Positions 17,586 to 25,752 of a stretch of 64,000 bases of DNA are shown piece by piece. The notes under the pieces were generated by a model. The model had not been told where the DNA came from. It did no database searches and saw only the letters and a program-made list of their open reading frames with translations. The translations under genes and the position numbers were made by a program. This DNA is from Salinisphaera hydrothermalis (lineage in GTDB: Bacteria > Pseudomonadota > Gammaproteobacteria > Nevskiales > Salinisphaeraceae): assembly GCF_040361195.1 (NCBI RefSeq), contig NZ_APNE01000017.1; one strand, 5' to 3'. Position 1 is the first letter of the stretch. Each line of letters starts with the position of its first letter.

Positions 17586-17630
17586 CCGCAGCATTCGGTC
17601 CACTGTGTTCGGGATGACCGAATGCTGCGG
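17586..17630. terminator. Bidirectional hairpin between convergent genes
   Basis: A 15-bp perfect inverted repeat (CCGCAGCATTCGGTC and its complement) with a 15-base loop lies between the secreted protein gene and the convergent MscS gene. There is no T-run on either side, so it may be a Rho-independent terminator of weak type or an RNA-stabilising hairpin. Confidence 0.5.
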
Positions 17631-17721
17631 CCACTTGGCGCTCAGTCGGCTCGGAGGGGCCTCGCGTCACGACAAGTCTGGCCGATGAACAGGCCAGCCA
17701 GTCGCGCCGGCGCATCGGTTG

Positions 17722-18552
17722 TCAGGCGTTAGCGGGCGCCGCCACGCCGGCCGGCACGCTCACCGACCGAGCGCCGAGGTCGGTGATCGCCGCCTTGCCG
17801 CGCACCGTCAGGTCGCTGATGAAGACGAACTGGTCGCGCATGTCGAACGGATAGGCGCGCAGCTTGTAGTGCGTGCCCCACGGTGTTTCGGACAACACCA
17901 CGACGATCGGTTTGTCGTATTCGAGATACGCGCTGGTCAAGGCCACGTCGTGCAGCGCGGCACGCACTGTTTGGGCGTCGTGATCGGGGGCGACATAAAA
18001 ATCGGCCACGCACATGAGCGTGCGCGAGCCGTCGTTGGCATTCGAGATGTTGGAGGTCCAGAGCTTGTCGTGGGGCGCGGTCACGATGTTGTCGTCCGGG
18101 GTATTGATGCGTACCGCCCGCAACCCCACCGAGACGACCTCGCCATAATCGCCGCCGAGCCGGACCCAGTCGCCAGGGCGATAGGGGCGTTCGAAGATCG
18201 CGACGATGCCGGCGATGAGGCTGGAGACATAATCCTTGAAGGCGAAGCCGATCGCGACGCTGGCCGCGCCCGTGATCACCAGAAAATTCTGGAAGGTCAC
18301 GTTGAACACGATCGGGATCACCCAGAGGATGGCGATCACCAACAGCGCCAGGCGCAAAATCGGGACCGCGCCGAGCAGGAACAGTCGCAGCTGGTTCGGA
18401 CCGCGCTCGGCGAGAAATGGCAGCACGCGCCGGATCACGAAGATCGCGACCGCGGTGCCGGCCACGATCAGCGCAATCTTGACGAAGTTGATGTCCTGCA
18501 GATTGTGAATCAGCTGGGCGGCCTGTTTGCCGCTATCGTTGGCTGCGGCCAT
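17722..18552 (-). CDS. Small-conductance mechanosensitive channel (MscS family)
   Basis: A 276-residue MscS-type channel that releases solutes on hypo-osmotic shock. After N-terminal transmembrane helices comes the pore-lining helix and beta domain: GAASVAIGFAFKDYVSSLIAGI, IFERPYRPGDWVRLGGDYGEV and VSVGLRAVRINTPDDNIVTAPH, all canonical for MscS. It is three bases downstream of the unknown protein gene ending at 18556 on the same strand, so the two form an operon. Confidence 0.93.
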   Translation of the reverse strand: MAAANDSGKQAAQLIHNLQDINFVKIALIVAGTAVAIFVIRRVLPFLAERGPNQLRLFLLGAVPILRLALLVIAILWVIPIVFNVTFQNFLVITGAASVAIGFAFKDYVSSLIAGIVAIFERPYRPGDWVRLGGDYGEVVSVGLRAVRINTPDDNIVTAPHDKLWTSNISNANDGSRTLMCVADFYVAPDHDAQTVRAALHDVALTSAYLEYDKPIVVVLSETPWGTHYKLRAYPFDMRDQFVFISDLTVRGKAAITDLGARSVSVPAGVAAPANA

Positions 18553-18555
18553 GGG

Positions 18556-19728
18556 TTAGACCTCGGCGATGGGAAAGCCGGCGGTGGTCAGGCCGGTGCG
18601 AATCGCGGGATAGGCTTCGGGCGTACAGACCAGCCGGCCGTGCGCGTCGTGTTCCAGAATGCCGGCGGCAAGCAAGCTGTTGAGCGTGTTGCCGGCGCCC
18701 GTGAAAGGCAGCACGTCGGCGAGTTGGTGAGGCATCAGCGGGCCGTGGATGAGCAGCGCATGCAATACCAGCAGCGCATCGTCGTTGCCACGGCCGGGCA
18801 GCGAAAATTCGTCCAGCGCGATCACCCAAAGCGTATGGGCATCGTCGTCGGCCACCTCGGGCGCTTCGTCCGCCTCGTCGTCGGGTATGCGCCGGCGCAG
18901 GCTGCGCCGCCAAAGCCGCCATGCAATCCACGGGATGCCGTGGCTACGCGCGGCCAGGCTGAACAGGCGGTCGTGCGGCCGGCCGTCGTCGTCGAGGGCA
19001 AGAATGTCGTCGCCCGAGCTGGCGTCGAGAAACTGGATCGGCTCGGCCTGGGACGCTGAGATCGCGCTGAACCAGCGGTGCAGACGTAAGGCATCGAACG
19101 GCTGGAAGATCAGCGGTGCCGGCAATACGGCGTCGGCCCGGATCGCACGTACCAGGTATTGCCACGCCCAGCTGTTGCAGCCGACGACCACGCGTCGATC
19201 GAGTTCGGCCAGGCGGTCGAGCAGGGCGCGGACCAGCCACAGCCCATCACGTTGTCGGACAAACCAGGATTCGAGCGCCGGGATGACGAGCACGCGGTCG
19301 CCCGCCAGCTCGGGCAGCGCTGCAGGCCCGGCGCCCGGGAGTGCTTCGCGTTCCGGCGCGTCCAGTACGGCATGGCCGTAAGTTTCGGCCCACATGCCCA
19401 GCACGTGGTTGTCGTCGCCCGGCGGTAGCACGATGCATTGCATCCGCTGCGATGGATGGTCGTCGTCGAGCCAATCTTTAAGGGTGGTCTGTAATTCGTC
19501 GATCAGCGGGCCGCAGGCGGGCGGTGCGGCGGCCTCGTCGAGCATGTCGAGAGTCGAGGCGCGCAGACGGGCATCGTCGATTAACGGCGCATCGGGTTTG
19601 CGGCGTAGCAGCTCGCGCGCCCGGGCGGCCAGAATCTGCAGCGTATCGCGCGTGGGCATGGCGGGGGCGCGGTAGTCGGCGAGGGGCCCGAAGCGTGGGC
19701 TCTGTTCGCGGCGGTCGGCGTCCGTCAT
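18556..19728 (-). CDS. Unknown protein with winged-helix-like C-terminus, co-transcribed with mscS-like gene
   Basis: A 390-residue protein that I do not recognise. The start at 19728 (MTDADRREQSPRFG) is chosen because AAGGA lies six bases upstream; the frame extends further without one. The middle has a nucleotide-binding-like alternation of strands and helices (MQCIVLPPGDDNHVLG, RVLVIPALESWFVRQ, RRVVVGCNSWAWQYL), resembling a degenerate P-loop ATPase with a Walker-B-like VLVIPALE but no Walker A lysine. The last 75 residues look like a winged helix (LHALLIHGPLMPHQLADVL, SLLAAGILEHDAHGRLV). The three-base spacing to the mechanosensitive channel suggests a functional link, for example channel control. 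This is inference. Confidence 0.65.
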   Translation of the reverse strand: MTDADRREQSPRFGPLADYRAPAMPTRDTLQILAARARELLRRKPDAPLIDDARLRASTLDMLDEAAAPPACGPLIDELQTTLKDWLDDDHPSQRMQCIVLPPGDDNHVLGMWAETYGHAVLDAPEREALPGAGPAALPELAGDRVLVIPALESWFVRQRDGLWLVRALLDRLAELDRRVVVGCNSWAWQYLVRAIRADAVLPAPLIFQPFDALRLHRWFSAISASQAEPIQFLDASSGDDILALDDDGRPHDRLFSLAARSHGIPWIAWRLWRRSLRRRIPDDEADEAPEVADDDAHTLWVIALDEFSLPGRGNDDALLVLHALLIHGPLMPHQLADVLPFTGAGNTLNSLLAAGILEHDAHGRLVCTPEAYPAIRTGLTTAGFPIAEV

Positions 19729-19835
19729 CAAGGGTCCTTCGCGCTGGCTGCCAAACCCGAGTATAGCGGGCGGCTTGCAAACGATGGCGGCCGATGCCAT
19801 TTATGAACAGAAATGCCGATGCGTCGGAGGATGCG

Positions 19836-20102
19836 ATGGCCAGCGGATGGGCGCGCGAAGGCGCCGTACAGGAACAGATCGACGATACCGTCAACGACGC
19901 CGTGGCCCGGGCACGGCGCGAGCTCGAACACGCCGGGGCGAGCCTCACGCACTGCGAAGAGTGCGGGGAGCCGATCCCCGAACGCCGCCGCGAGCTGATC
20001 CCGGGCGTGCGATTGTGCGTAACGTGTCAGGCCGAGGCCGACGAAGCGGGACAGGCGAGCGGGTTCAATCGGCGCGGCAGCAAGGACAGTCAGCTGCGCT
20101 GA
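19836..20102 (+). CDS. ybiI: DksA/TraR C4 zinc-finger protein, YbiI-like
   Basis: An 88-residue protein with a DksA/TraR C4 zinc finger. The start MASGWAREGAVQEQIDD is fixed by GGAGG five bases upstream and by the MASGWA start I recall for E. coli YbiI, whose length is the same. The zinc ligands lie in HCEECGEPIPERRR and GVRLCVTCQAEAD, and the C-terminal GFNRRGSKDSQLR is diagnostic for this subfamily. Relatives bind RNA polymerase, but YbiI itself is poorly characterised. Its 3' end overlaps the convergent LysR gene by 13 bases. Confidence 0.92.
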   Translation: MASGWAREGAVQEQIDDTVNDAVARARRELEHAGASLTHCEECGEPIPERRRELIPGVRLCVTCQAEADEAGQASGFNRRGSKDSQLR

Positions 20103-20971
20103 TCGAGGTCGAACGCCGCTCGCAGGCAGCCCGCCAGCCTATCGGCCGCCTCGCCGGCGGCCGGACGCTGGATGAGCGCGATATGTGTGGCGGCGAGCGC
20201 TGGCAGCTCGCGTAACGCCACCAACGGCGGGTCGACCAGCCCGGCGGGCAGGGCCGCTACCGCCAGATCGGCAAGAGCCGCGGCGCTCTGGCCGGCCCCG
20301 CTTTCGCTCGAATAAGCGATTCGATAATCGATATCCGCGGCATCCAGCGCGGCGAGCGCGCTCGCACGCCAGGCGCAACCGTGATTCGCCAGTGCCAGGG
20401 GCAACGGCTGGCGATAGGCGGCACGTCCATCGGGTAGCCCCGCCCAGACCATACGCTCGGTGGCCACGATGTCGCCGGGGTGCGCATCGGTATCGTCGCT
20501 GCCGGCCGCAATCAGTGCCAGATCGAGATCGCCGGAGGCGACCCGGGTTGATAGATCGGCGCTACCCGCGGCAATCACGTTCACCGTGACCTGCGGATAT
20601 TCGCGGGCGAGCTGGCCGAGCGCCCGTGGCAGCACCCGACGGCCGAGATCGTCCGGCAGGCCGAGCGATACCTGACCTTCCACGGCCGGTGCCAGGAAAT
20701 GCGATACCGCTTCGGCATTGAGCTGGAGTAGACGGCGGGCATAGGACAAGAGCATCTCGCCGTGCTCGGTTACGCGTACCCGACGTGCCTCGCGTACGAA
20801 CAGCGTCTGCGCCAACGTCTGCTCCAACCCCTTGATCTGCATGCTTAATGCGGACGGCGTGCGATGCACCTGGCGCGCAGCGGCGGTGAAGCTGCCGGCT
20901 TCCGCAATGGCCACGAAGCTGCGCAGCACGTCGGTATCCAGCGTCCGGCTCGGATGGGCGGCAATCGTCAT
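20090..20971 (-). CDS. LysR-family transcriptional regulator
   Basis: A 293-residue LysR regulator. Residues 12-72 hold the winged helix-turn-helix: VLRSFVAIAEAGSFTAAARQ, VHRTPSALSMQIKGLEQTL and LFVREARRVRVTEHGEMLL. The effector domain follows (GQVSLGLPDDLGRRVLPRAL), with a short overall second half. The sequence resembles the LrhA/HexA subgroup. It is divergent from a DUF1127 gene, a frequent pairing for this subgroup, so that small gene is the probable target. Confidence 0.9.
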   Translation of the reverse strand: MTIAAHPSRTLDTDVLRSFVAIAEAGSFTAAARQVHRTPSALSMQIKGLEQTLAQTLFVREARRVRVTEHGEMLLSYARRLLQLNAEAVSHFLAPAVEGQVSLGLPDDLGRRVLPRALGQLAREYPQVTVNVIAAGSADLSTRVASGDLDLALIAAGSDDTDAHPGDIVATERMVWAGLPDGRAAYRQPLPLALANHGCAWRASALAALDAADIDYRIAYSSESGAGQSAAALADLAVAALPAGLVDPPLVALRELPALAATHIALIQRPAAGEAADRLAGCLRAAFDLDQRS

Positions 20972-20979
20972 GGCGCAGT

Positions 20980-21003
20980 ATTAAGAATAATTGAAAGGTT
21001 AAT
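20980..21003. promoter_or_regulatory. Candidate LysR operator
   Basis: ATTAA and TTAAT form an inverted repeat with 14 bases between, in an AT-rich pocket just upstream of the lysR start and ahead of the divergent DUF1127 gene. Spacing and position suit a LysR-type site; the match is short. Confidence 0.35.
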
Positions 21004-21075
21004 GTATTTCTTTTCGCTGGATTGAATCAAGCACGCGCGCGAATCTCGATCAGGCCATACCCATCGAGCGGAACC

Positions 21076-21426
21076 ATGTGCCTGAATAATGACTCTCGTA
21101 CCCGTCGCACGGCCTTGAAGTCGTCCTCGCGGCCCGATCTGTACATGCCGGCGATGCCACCATTGCAGCTCATCGCCTGGATTCGCCGTGCGTTCGAGCG
21201 CCGTGCCTGCCGACGCCAGTTGCGCACGCTGCTGAACGCGGAAGATCGGCAACTGGCCGATCTCGGCTTGTGTCGTGAACGCATTCGCCAGGCGTTGCGG
21301 TGTGCCGGCGACCCCTGTCATCGACTGGCAGCGGCGATGCAAGGCGAGACGAATCCTGAATCGCCATTCGCGTCCGCGGCTCGAACCGAACGCGCGCGGA
21401 TGGAGGGGCAAGACTGGAGACAATAG
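21076..21426 (+). CDS. DUF1127-domain small protein
   Basis: A protein of up to 116 residues whose core (WIRRAFERRACRRQLRTLL, NAEDRQLADLGLCRERI) is the DUF1127 / YjiS-like motif: an Arg-rich helix followed by L-x-D-x-G-L-x-R. These small proteins are associated with phosphate, carbon and RNA metabolism in alphaproteobacteria. The start is uncertain: ATG 21076 has GGA nearby, while ATG 21145 (MPAMPPLQLIAW) would give a more typical short product. It is divergent from the LysR gene. Confidence 0.65.
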   Translation: MCLNNDSRTRRTALKSSSRPDLYMPAMPPLQLIAWIRRAFERRACRRQLRTLLNAEDRQLADLGLCRERIRQALRCAGDPCHRLAAAMQGETNPESPFASAARTERARMEGQDWRQ

Positions 21427-21520
21427 GCCGGGGCGCCGGGTGTGAGACCGGTCCCCATTCTGTTAGTATCCGCGCCTCGCGCTTTCCAGCGCGAACCGAA
21501 TCCCCGATCGACGATATTGC

Positions 21521-21586
21521 GCCGCGTCGGGTGCGGCGGGCCACGCGAACGACAACGAACGCGTGGCCCGCCGCACCTGGCGCGGC
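21521..21586. terminator. Long perfect hairpin ahead of the SulP gene
   Basis: An 18-bp perfect inverted repeat (21530-21547 with 21560-21577, core GTGCGGCGGGCCACGCG) with a 12-base loop is extended by a three-base internal loop and six more base pairs to 21521 and 21586. It lies 95 bp after the DUF1127 gene and ends 20 bp before the SulP start. The right flank is moderately T-rich (TATTTGTGTTTGG), so it may terminate upstream transcription; it would also fold in the sulP leader if the promoter is at about 21450-21475. Confidence 0.5.
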
Positions 21587-21606
21587 TATTTGTGTTTGGA
21601 AAAATA

Positions 21607-23094
21607 ATGCTGCAACTGATCCGAGAACACTGGTTCTCCAATGTTCGCGCCGACCTGCTGTCGGGCACTGTCGTGGCGCTGGCGCTGATTCCCGAAGCGC
21701 TGGCGTTTTCCATCATCGCGGGCGTGGACCCCAAAGTCGGGCTCTATGCCTCCTTCTGTATATGTACCGTCAATGCCTTCGTGGGCGGCCGGCCGGCGAT
21801 GATTTCAGCCGCGACCGGCTCCATGGCGCTGGTCATGGTGACGCTGGTGGCGCAACACGGCGTGGAGTATCTGTTCGCCACCACGATCCTGACTGGCATA
21901 TTCCAGTTCATCGCCGGGTCGCTGCGGCTGGCCAATTACATGCGCTTCGTATCGCGCTCGGTGGTGACGGGCTTCGTGAACGCGCTCGCGATCCTCATCT
22001 TCTGGGCCCAGATTCCCGAGCTGACGAACGTGTCGTGGATCGTATACGCCATGGCCGCAGGCTCGCTGGCGATCATCTATCTGTTCCCGTACATCCCGGT
22101 GATCGGGCGTATCTTCCCGTCGCCGCTGATCGCGATTCTGGTAATGACCGGCATCTATATGTACGGCAACTTCGATATCCACACGGTCGGCGACATGGGC
22201 CAGCTGCCCGGCAGCCTGCCGAGCCTGATCTGGCCGGATATTCCGTGGAACTGGCATACCTTCAGCATCATCGCGCCGTATGCGCTCACGTTGACGGTGG
22301 TGGGGCTGATGGAATCGATGATGACGGCGACCATCGTCGACGATCTCACCGATAGCGGTTCCAACAAAAACCAGGAATGCCGCGGCCAGGGCATTTCCAA
22401 CATTTGCACTGGCTTCATCGGCGGCATGGCCGGTTGCGGCATGATCGGCCAGACCGTGATCAACGTGAAATCCGGCGGACGCACGCGGCTGTCCACGCTC
22501 ACGGCCGGCATCGTGCTGCTGATCATGGTGGTCTTCCTGTCCGACTGGGTGGGTCAGATCCCGATGGCCGCACTGGCCGCAGTGATGATCATGGTCTCGA
22601 TCGGTACCTTCTCCTGGGATTCGATCCGCGATCTGCCCAAGCACCCGATGAGCACCAATATCGTGATGATCACCGTCGTCGCGGTGGTGGTGGCCACCAG
22701 CAATCTGGCGATCGGTGTGTTCGTCGGCGTGTTGTTGTCGGCGCTGTTCTTTGCCAACAAGGTCGGCCGGCTGCTGCATATCACCAGTCATCTCGAAGAC
22801 AACGGCGAACGCCGGGTCTACGAGATCACCGGCCAGGTGTTCTTTGCCTCGGCGAACCCGTTCCGTCATGCCTTCGATTTCGACGAAGCCTTGCCGGCGG
22901 TCACCATCGACGTGCATCGTGCTCATTTCTGGGATATTTCGGCCGTCGAGGCTCTGGACCGGGTCGTGCTGCGGATGCGTCGTGAGGGCACGACCGTCGA
23001 TATCGTGGGCATGAACGAAGCCAGCAAGACGCTGGTGGACAAGGTCGCGGTGCACGACAAGCCCGATGCCGAGAAGCTGCTCGAGCATCACTGA
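21607..23094 (+). CDS. SulP-family anion transporter with STAS domain
   Basis: A 495-residue SulP (SLC26) carrier. These transport bicarbonate, sulfate or other anions across the inner membrane. Family motifs are VALALIPEALAFSIIAGVDP, GLYASFCICTVNAFVGGRP and the AGCGMIGQTVINVKSGGRTR loop. The C-terminal STAS domain (EITGQVFFASANPF, VTIDVHRAHFWDISAVEALD) ends near residue 490. The ATG at 21607 is used although the frame is open from 21442, because the extension crosses the long hairpin. A universal stress protein gene follows after 16 bases, a known SulP-USP arrangement, so bicarbonate or another stress-linked anion is possible. Confidence 0.9.
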   Translation: MLQLIREHWFSNVRADLLSGTVVALALIPEALAFSIIAGVDPKVGLYASFCICTVNAFVGGRPAMISAATGSMALVMVTLVAQHGVEYLFATTILTGIFQFIAGSLRLANYMRFVSRSVVTGFVNALAILIFWAQIPELTNVSWIVYAMAAGSLAIIYLFPYIPVIGRIFPSPLIAILVMTGIYMYGNFDIHTVGDMGQLPGSLPSLIWPDIPWNWHTFSIIAPYALTLTVVGLMESMMTATIVDDLTDSGSNKNQECRGQGISNICTGFIGGMAGCGMIGQTVINVKSGGRTRLSTLTAGIVLLIMVVFLSDWVGQIPMAALAAVMIMVSIGTFSWDSIRDLPKHPMSTNIVMITVVAVVVATSNLAIGVFVGVLLSALFFANKVGRLLHITSHLEDNGERRVYEITGQVFFASANPFRHAFDFDEALPAVTIDVHRAHFWDISAVEALDRVVLRMRREGTTVDIVGMNEASKTLVDKVAVHDKPDAEKLLEHH

Positions 23095-23110
23095 TAACAA
23101 AGGGGAGAGC

Positions 23111-23968
23111 ATGACCGACGAAAGAACGATCGTGGCCTGCGTCGACGGCTCGGCCTACGCGGCCGCGGCCTGCGATGCCGCCATCTGGGCGGCCGACAGG
23201 CTCGACGCGCCGCTGACCTTCGTCAACGTGATCAGCCGACGCAAGCACGCGGCCGCGGCCGATTATTCCGGCCAGATCGGGCTTGGCACGCGCGAGCACC
23301 TGTTGACCGAACTGGCCGAACTCGATGGCCAGCGGGCACGCCTGGCGCGTGAGCGCGGCCGCGACTTCCTCGATACCGCGCGCCAGCGCGCCGAGCAGGC
23401 CGGGCGACCCGACCCCACCACGCGCCAACGCAACGGCGAGCTGGTCGATGCGCTGCACAGCATGGACGACGAAATCCGCCTGCTCGCCATCGGCAAGCGT
23501 GGCGAGTCGGCCGGCGACGACGATCATCTCGGTTCCAATCTGGAGCGGGTGATCCGCGGTGTGTCGTGCCCGATCCTGGTCACCAACCAGAGTTTCACGC
23601 CGCCCCAGCGCGTGCTGATCGCGTTCGACGGCAGCAAGACCGGCCAGCGTGTGATTGAGCGCGCAGTGGCCACGCCCTTGCTGAGCGAAGTCGAGGTCCA
23701 TCTGGTCTATGTCGGCCAGCCCAACGATGAGCGCCGCCGCCAGATCGATGCCGCGGCCGAAACCCTGCGCGCCGCCGGCGCGACGTTGACCACGGCGGTG
23801 CTCGAGGGCGACGTCGAGCCGGCGCTGCACGACTACCAGCGTCAGCACGGGCTCGATCTGATGGTGATGGGGGCCTATGGCCACACCCGAATTCGCCAGC
23901 TGCTGGTCGGTAGCACGACCACTGATATGATTCGACGCGCTGAGGTGCCGTTGTTGATCGTTCGCTAG
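23111..23968 (+). CDS. Universal stress protein with two UspA domains
   Basis: A 285-residue protein built from two tandem UspA domains. The first runs over about residues 1-150 (TIVACVDGSAYAAAACDAAI to SNLERVIRGVSCPILVTN). The second runs over about 158-285 (PQRVLIAFDGSKTGQRVIER to LMVMGAYGHTRIRQLLVGST). The second keeps the ATP-binding pattern G-A-Y-G-x(6)-L-x-G-S-T; the first has IGKRG in that place, so probably only one domain binds nucleotide well. The ATG is preceded by GGGGAGAGC. It is co-transcribed with the SulP carrier and may regulate it. Confidence 0.92.
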   Translation: MTDERTIVACVDGSAYAAAACDAAIWAADRLDAPLTFVNVISRRKHAAAADYSGQIGLGTREHLLTELAELDGQRARLARERGRDFLDTARQRAEQAGRPDPTTRQRNGELVDALHSMDDEIRLLAIGKRGESAGDDDHLGSNLERVIRGVSCPILVTNQSFTPPQRVLIAFDGSKTGQRVIERAVATPLLSEVEVHLVYVGQPNDERRRQIDAAAETLRAAGATLTTAVLEGDVEPALHDYQRQHGLDLMVMGAYGHTRIRQLLVGSTTTDMIRRAEVPLLIVR

Positions 23969-24056
23969 TCCGGCCCGGGCGCCGGGCATGCACATTGCAT
24001 GGCCCTCGGCGACGTTCATATCAGAAGAGGCGCCTGGCGGCGCCCGGGGGACTTGA

Positions 24057-24998
24057 ATGACCAAGACAAAATCGAGCTGGCTGCAACGCGCGGCCGTGGC
24101 GGCGGGCCTGATCCTGGCCGGCACGACACTCGCGCAGGCGGCGTCTGCGCCGACGATCAGCTTCGGCGTGCCGCCGTGGCCCGGGGTATCGGTCAAGACT
24201 CAGATCGCCGAGCAGCTGCTGGAAACGCTGGGCTATCAGACCCAGACCAAGAACATCGGATTGCCGTTCATCTATCGCGGGTTGACCGACGGCAACACCG
24301 ACGTGTTCATGGGCGCGTGGCTGCCAGCCCAGAAAGACATGCTCGGCCCGTTGGTCAAGAAGAAGCAGGTGATCAAGCTCGGCTCCAATCTGTCCGGCGC
24401 CATCGAAGGGCTGGCCGTACCGGATTATGTTTGGAACAAGGGCATCCACTCGATCCAGGATCTGGCCGCTCATCCCAAGATGTTCGACCATAAGATCTAC
24501 GGCATCGAAGCCGGCAGCGCCATGGATCAGGCGATCTCCAAGGCCGTCAAGGACAACTATGAGGGTTTGGGCAGCTACAAGATGGTGCCCAGCAGCACGG
24601 CGGCCATGCTCGCCCAGCTCAAGCATTCGTCGCCCAAGAAGCAGCCGATGGTGTTTCTGGGCTGGCGGCCGCACTGGATGAACATCAAGTTCGACATTCA
24701 TTATCTGAAAGACAAAAAGGGTAGCCCGATCGCCGGTATCAAGAGCCAGGTGTTGACGCTGGTTTCGGCCAAGCTTGGCGATGACAACGTCAAGACGCTG
24801 CTCGACCATATTCATGTAAATGCCAAGACCCAGAGCCGCTGGATCTACGATTACAGCTACAAGAAGGGCGACATGTCGGATGTGGCCCACAAGTGGCTGG
24901 CATCGCATCCCAAGACGGTCGAAAAATGGCTGGCGGGCGTGAAGACCGTCGACGGCAAGTCGGCCGTCGCGGCTTATCACAAGGCCTACGGCGGCTAG
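24057..24998 (+). CDS. Choline/glycine-betaine ABC transporter substrate-binding protein (orphan)
   Basis: A 313-residue exported binding protein. The signal peptide is about MTKTKSSWLQRAAVAAGL to TLAQA. The mature protein has the ChoX/ProX-type aromatic box region GVPPWPGVSVKTQIAEQLLE, FIYRGLTDGNTDVFMGAWLP, IEAGSAMDQAI, and FLGWRPHWMNIKFDIHYL. Tandem Trp residues coordinate the quaternary amine in this family. GGGGGA precedes the ATG. No permease or ATPase gene is adjacent and a terminator follows, so it must work with a transporter encoded elsewhere. Osmoprotectant or choline uptake is likely. Confidence 0.88.
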   Translation: MTKTKSSWLQRAAVAAGLILAGTTLAQAASAPTISFGVPPWPGVSVKTQIAEQLLETLGYQTQTKNIGLPFIYRGLTDGNTDVFMGAWLPAQKDMLGPLVKKKQVIKLGSNLSGAIEGLAVPDYVWNKGIHSIQDLAAHPKMFDHKIYGIEAGSAMDQAISKAVKDNYEGLGSYKMVPSSTAAMLAQLKHSSPKKQPMVFLGWRPHWMNIKFDIHYLKDKKGSPIAGIKSQVLTLVSAKLGDDNVKTLLDHIHVNAKTQSRWIYDYSYKKGDMSDVAHKWLASHPKTVEKWLAGVKTVDGKSAVAAYHKAYGG

Positions 24999-25023
24999 AT
25001 TTACCGCTGCTTCGCACGTACGA

Positions 25024-25051
25024 GCCCGCCGCTTCCCGGCGGGCTTTTTTT
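25024..25051 (+). terminator. Rho-independent terminator after the binding-protein gene
   Basis: GCCCGCC and GGCGGGC pair around a seven-base GCTTCCC loop, followed by seven T residues. This is a textbook intrinsic terminator 26 bases after the stop codon. Confidence 0.9.
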
Positions 25052-25168
25052 AAGCTCTTCAATATTAGCGGGGCCGATGCAAAATCGGGTCATGGCCACA
25101 GCTGGCTGGCTGGATGGGCGGCGATGCTACGGTTTATGGAAGACGCCGAGCCCTGAAGCGCCGTGGCT

Positions 25169-25418
25169 GTATTCCCGTCCCGTTGTGCGGCGACGGCGAG
25201 GCGTGGTGCCGGCGGGTATCTGGCGCACGGCGTCGGTGCGCCCAGCCTGTTTGAGCATCGCCAAAGCGATGCGCCAGTGTCATCGACTAGGTGGGCGCAT
25301 CTCGCCGGCACTACGTCTCGCCGTGAACCGGCGAAGCCGGCGCCGCGTCGGGTGCTCTTCTCTGGGTTACATCTGCCGAGCAAGCAAGAGAAGTGAGTCG
25401 CGCTGCAGCGCGAAACCA
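25169..25418 (-). repeat. Interspersed repeat family R, copy 1 (inverted)
   Basis: Read on the minus strand, this begins GGTTTCGCGCTGCAGCGCGA, passes through a CTTGCTTGCT segment and an AGAGCACCCG segment with CGGCGCCGGCTTCGCCGG, and ends near GGGACGGGAATAC. The same order of segments occurs at 54981-55212 and from 63816 to the window end. It lies in the 700-bp spacer 25052-25752; the rest of that spacer shows no gene and leads into the cyo promoter region. Confidence 0.8.
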
Positions 25419-25752
25419 AAAGCTGGCGAAGACCCGCAGGCTAGACTGTTCGAGTGCGAGGTCGGCGGTGCTGACCCAGTGCATGGCTTAGTCGTAATCT
25501 ACCCATGCCTAAATTCCCGGGGGTCGCCGGAATCATGGCCCCGCTAATCCGCGATAAACCTTTTTTATGGAGACTGCGGGTTACGCGCGGCGCCCAACGT
25601 TCCACTCCGGATAAACCCGGATCGGACAAAAACCGATGCAAGGGCAACACCTATCCCCCTTACAGTAGCCTGAATTCGCGGCGTTGCATGCACCGCTTTC
25701 GCTGAAGCGGAGCATAGCCGACGTCGCCTGGAATCAAGCGAAGAGGGTTTGG

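Noticed and set aside
17719..19059. A long open frame on the plus strand across the MscS and unknown-protein genes
   Set aside because: It is antisense to two well-supported genes, has a low-complexity Arg/His/Asp-rich translation and no ribosome binding site; it is a by-product of high GC.
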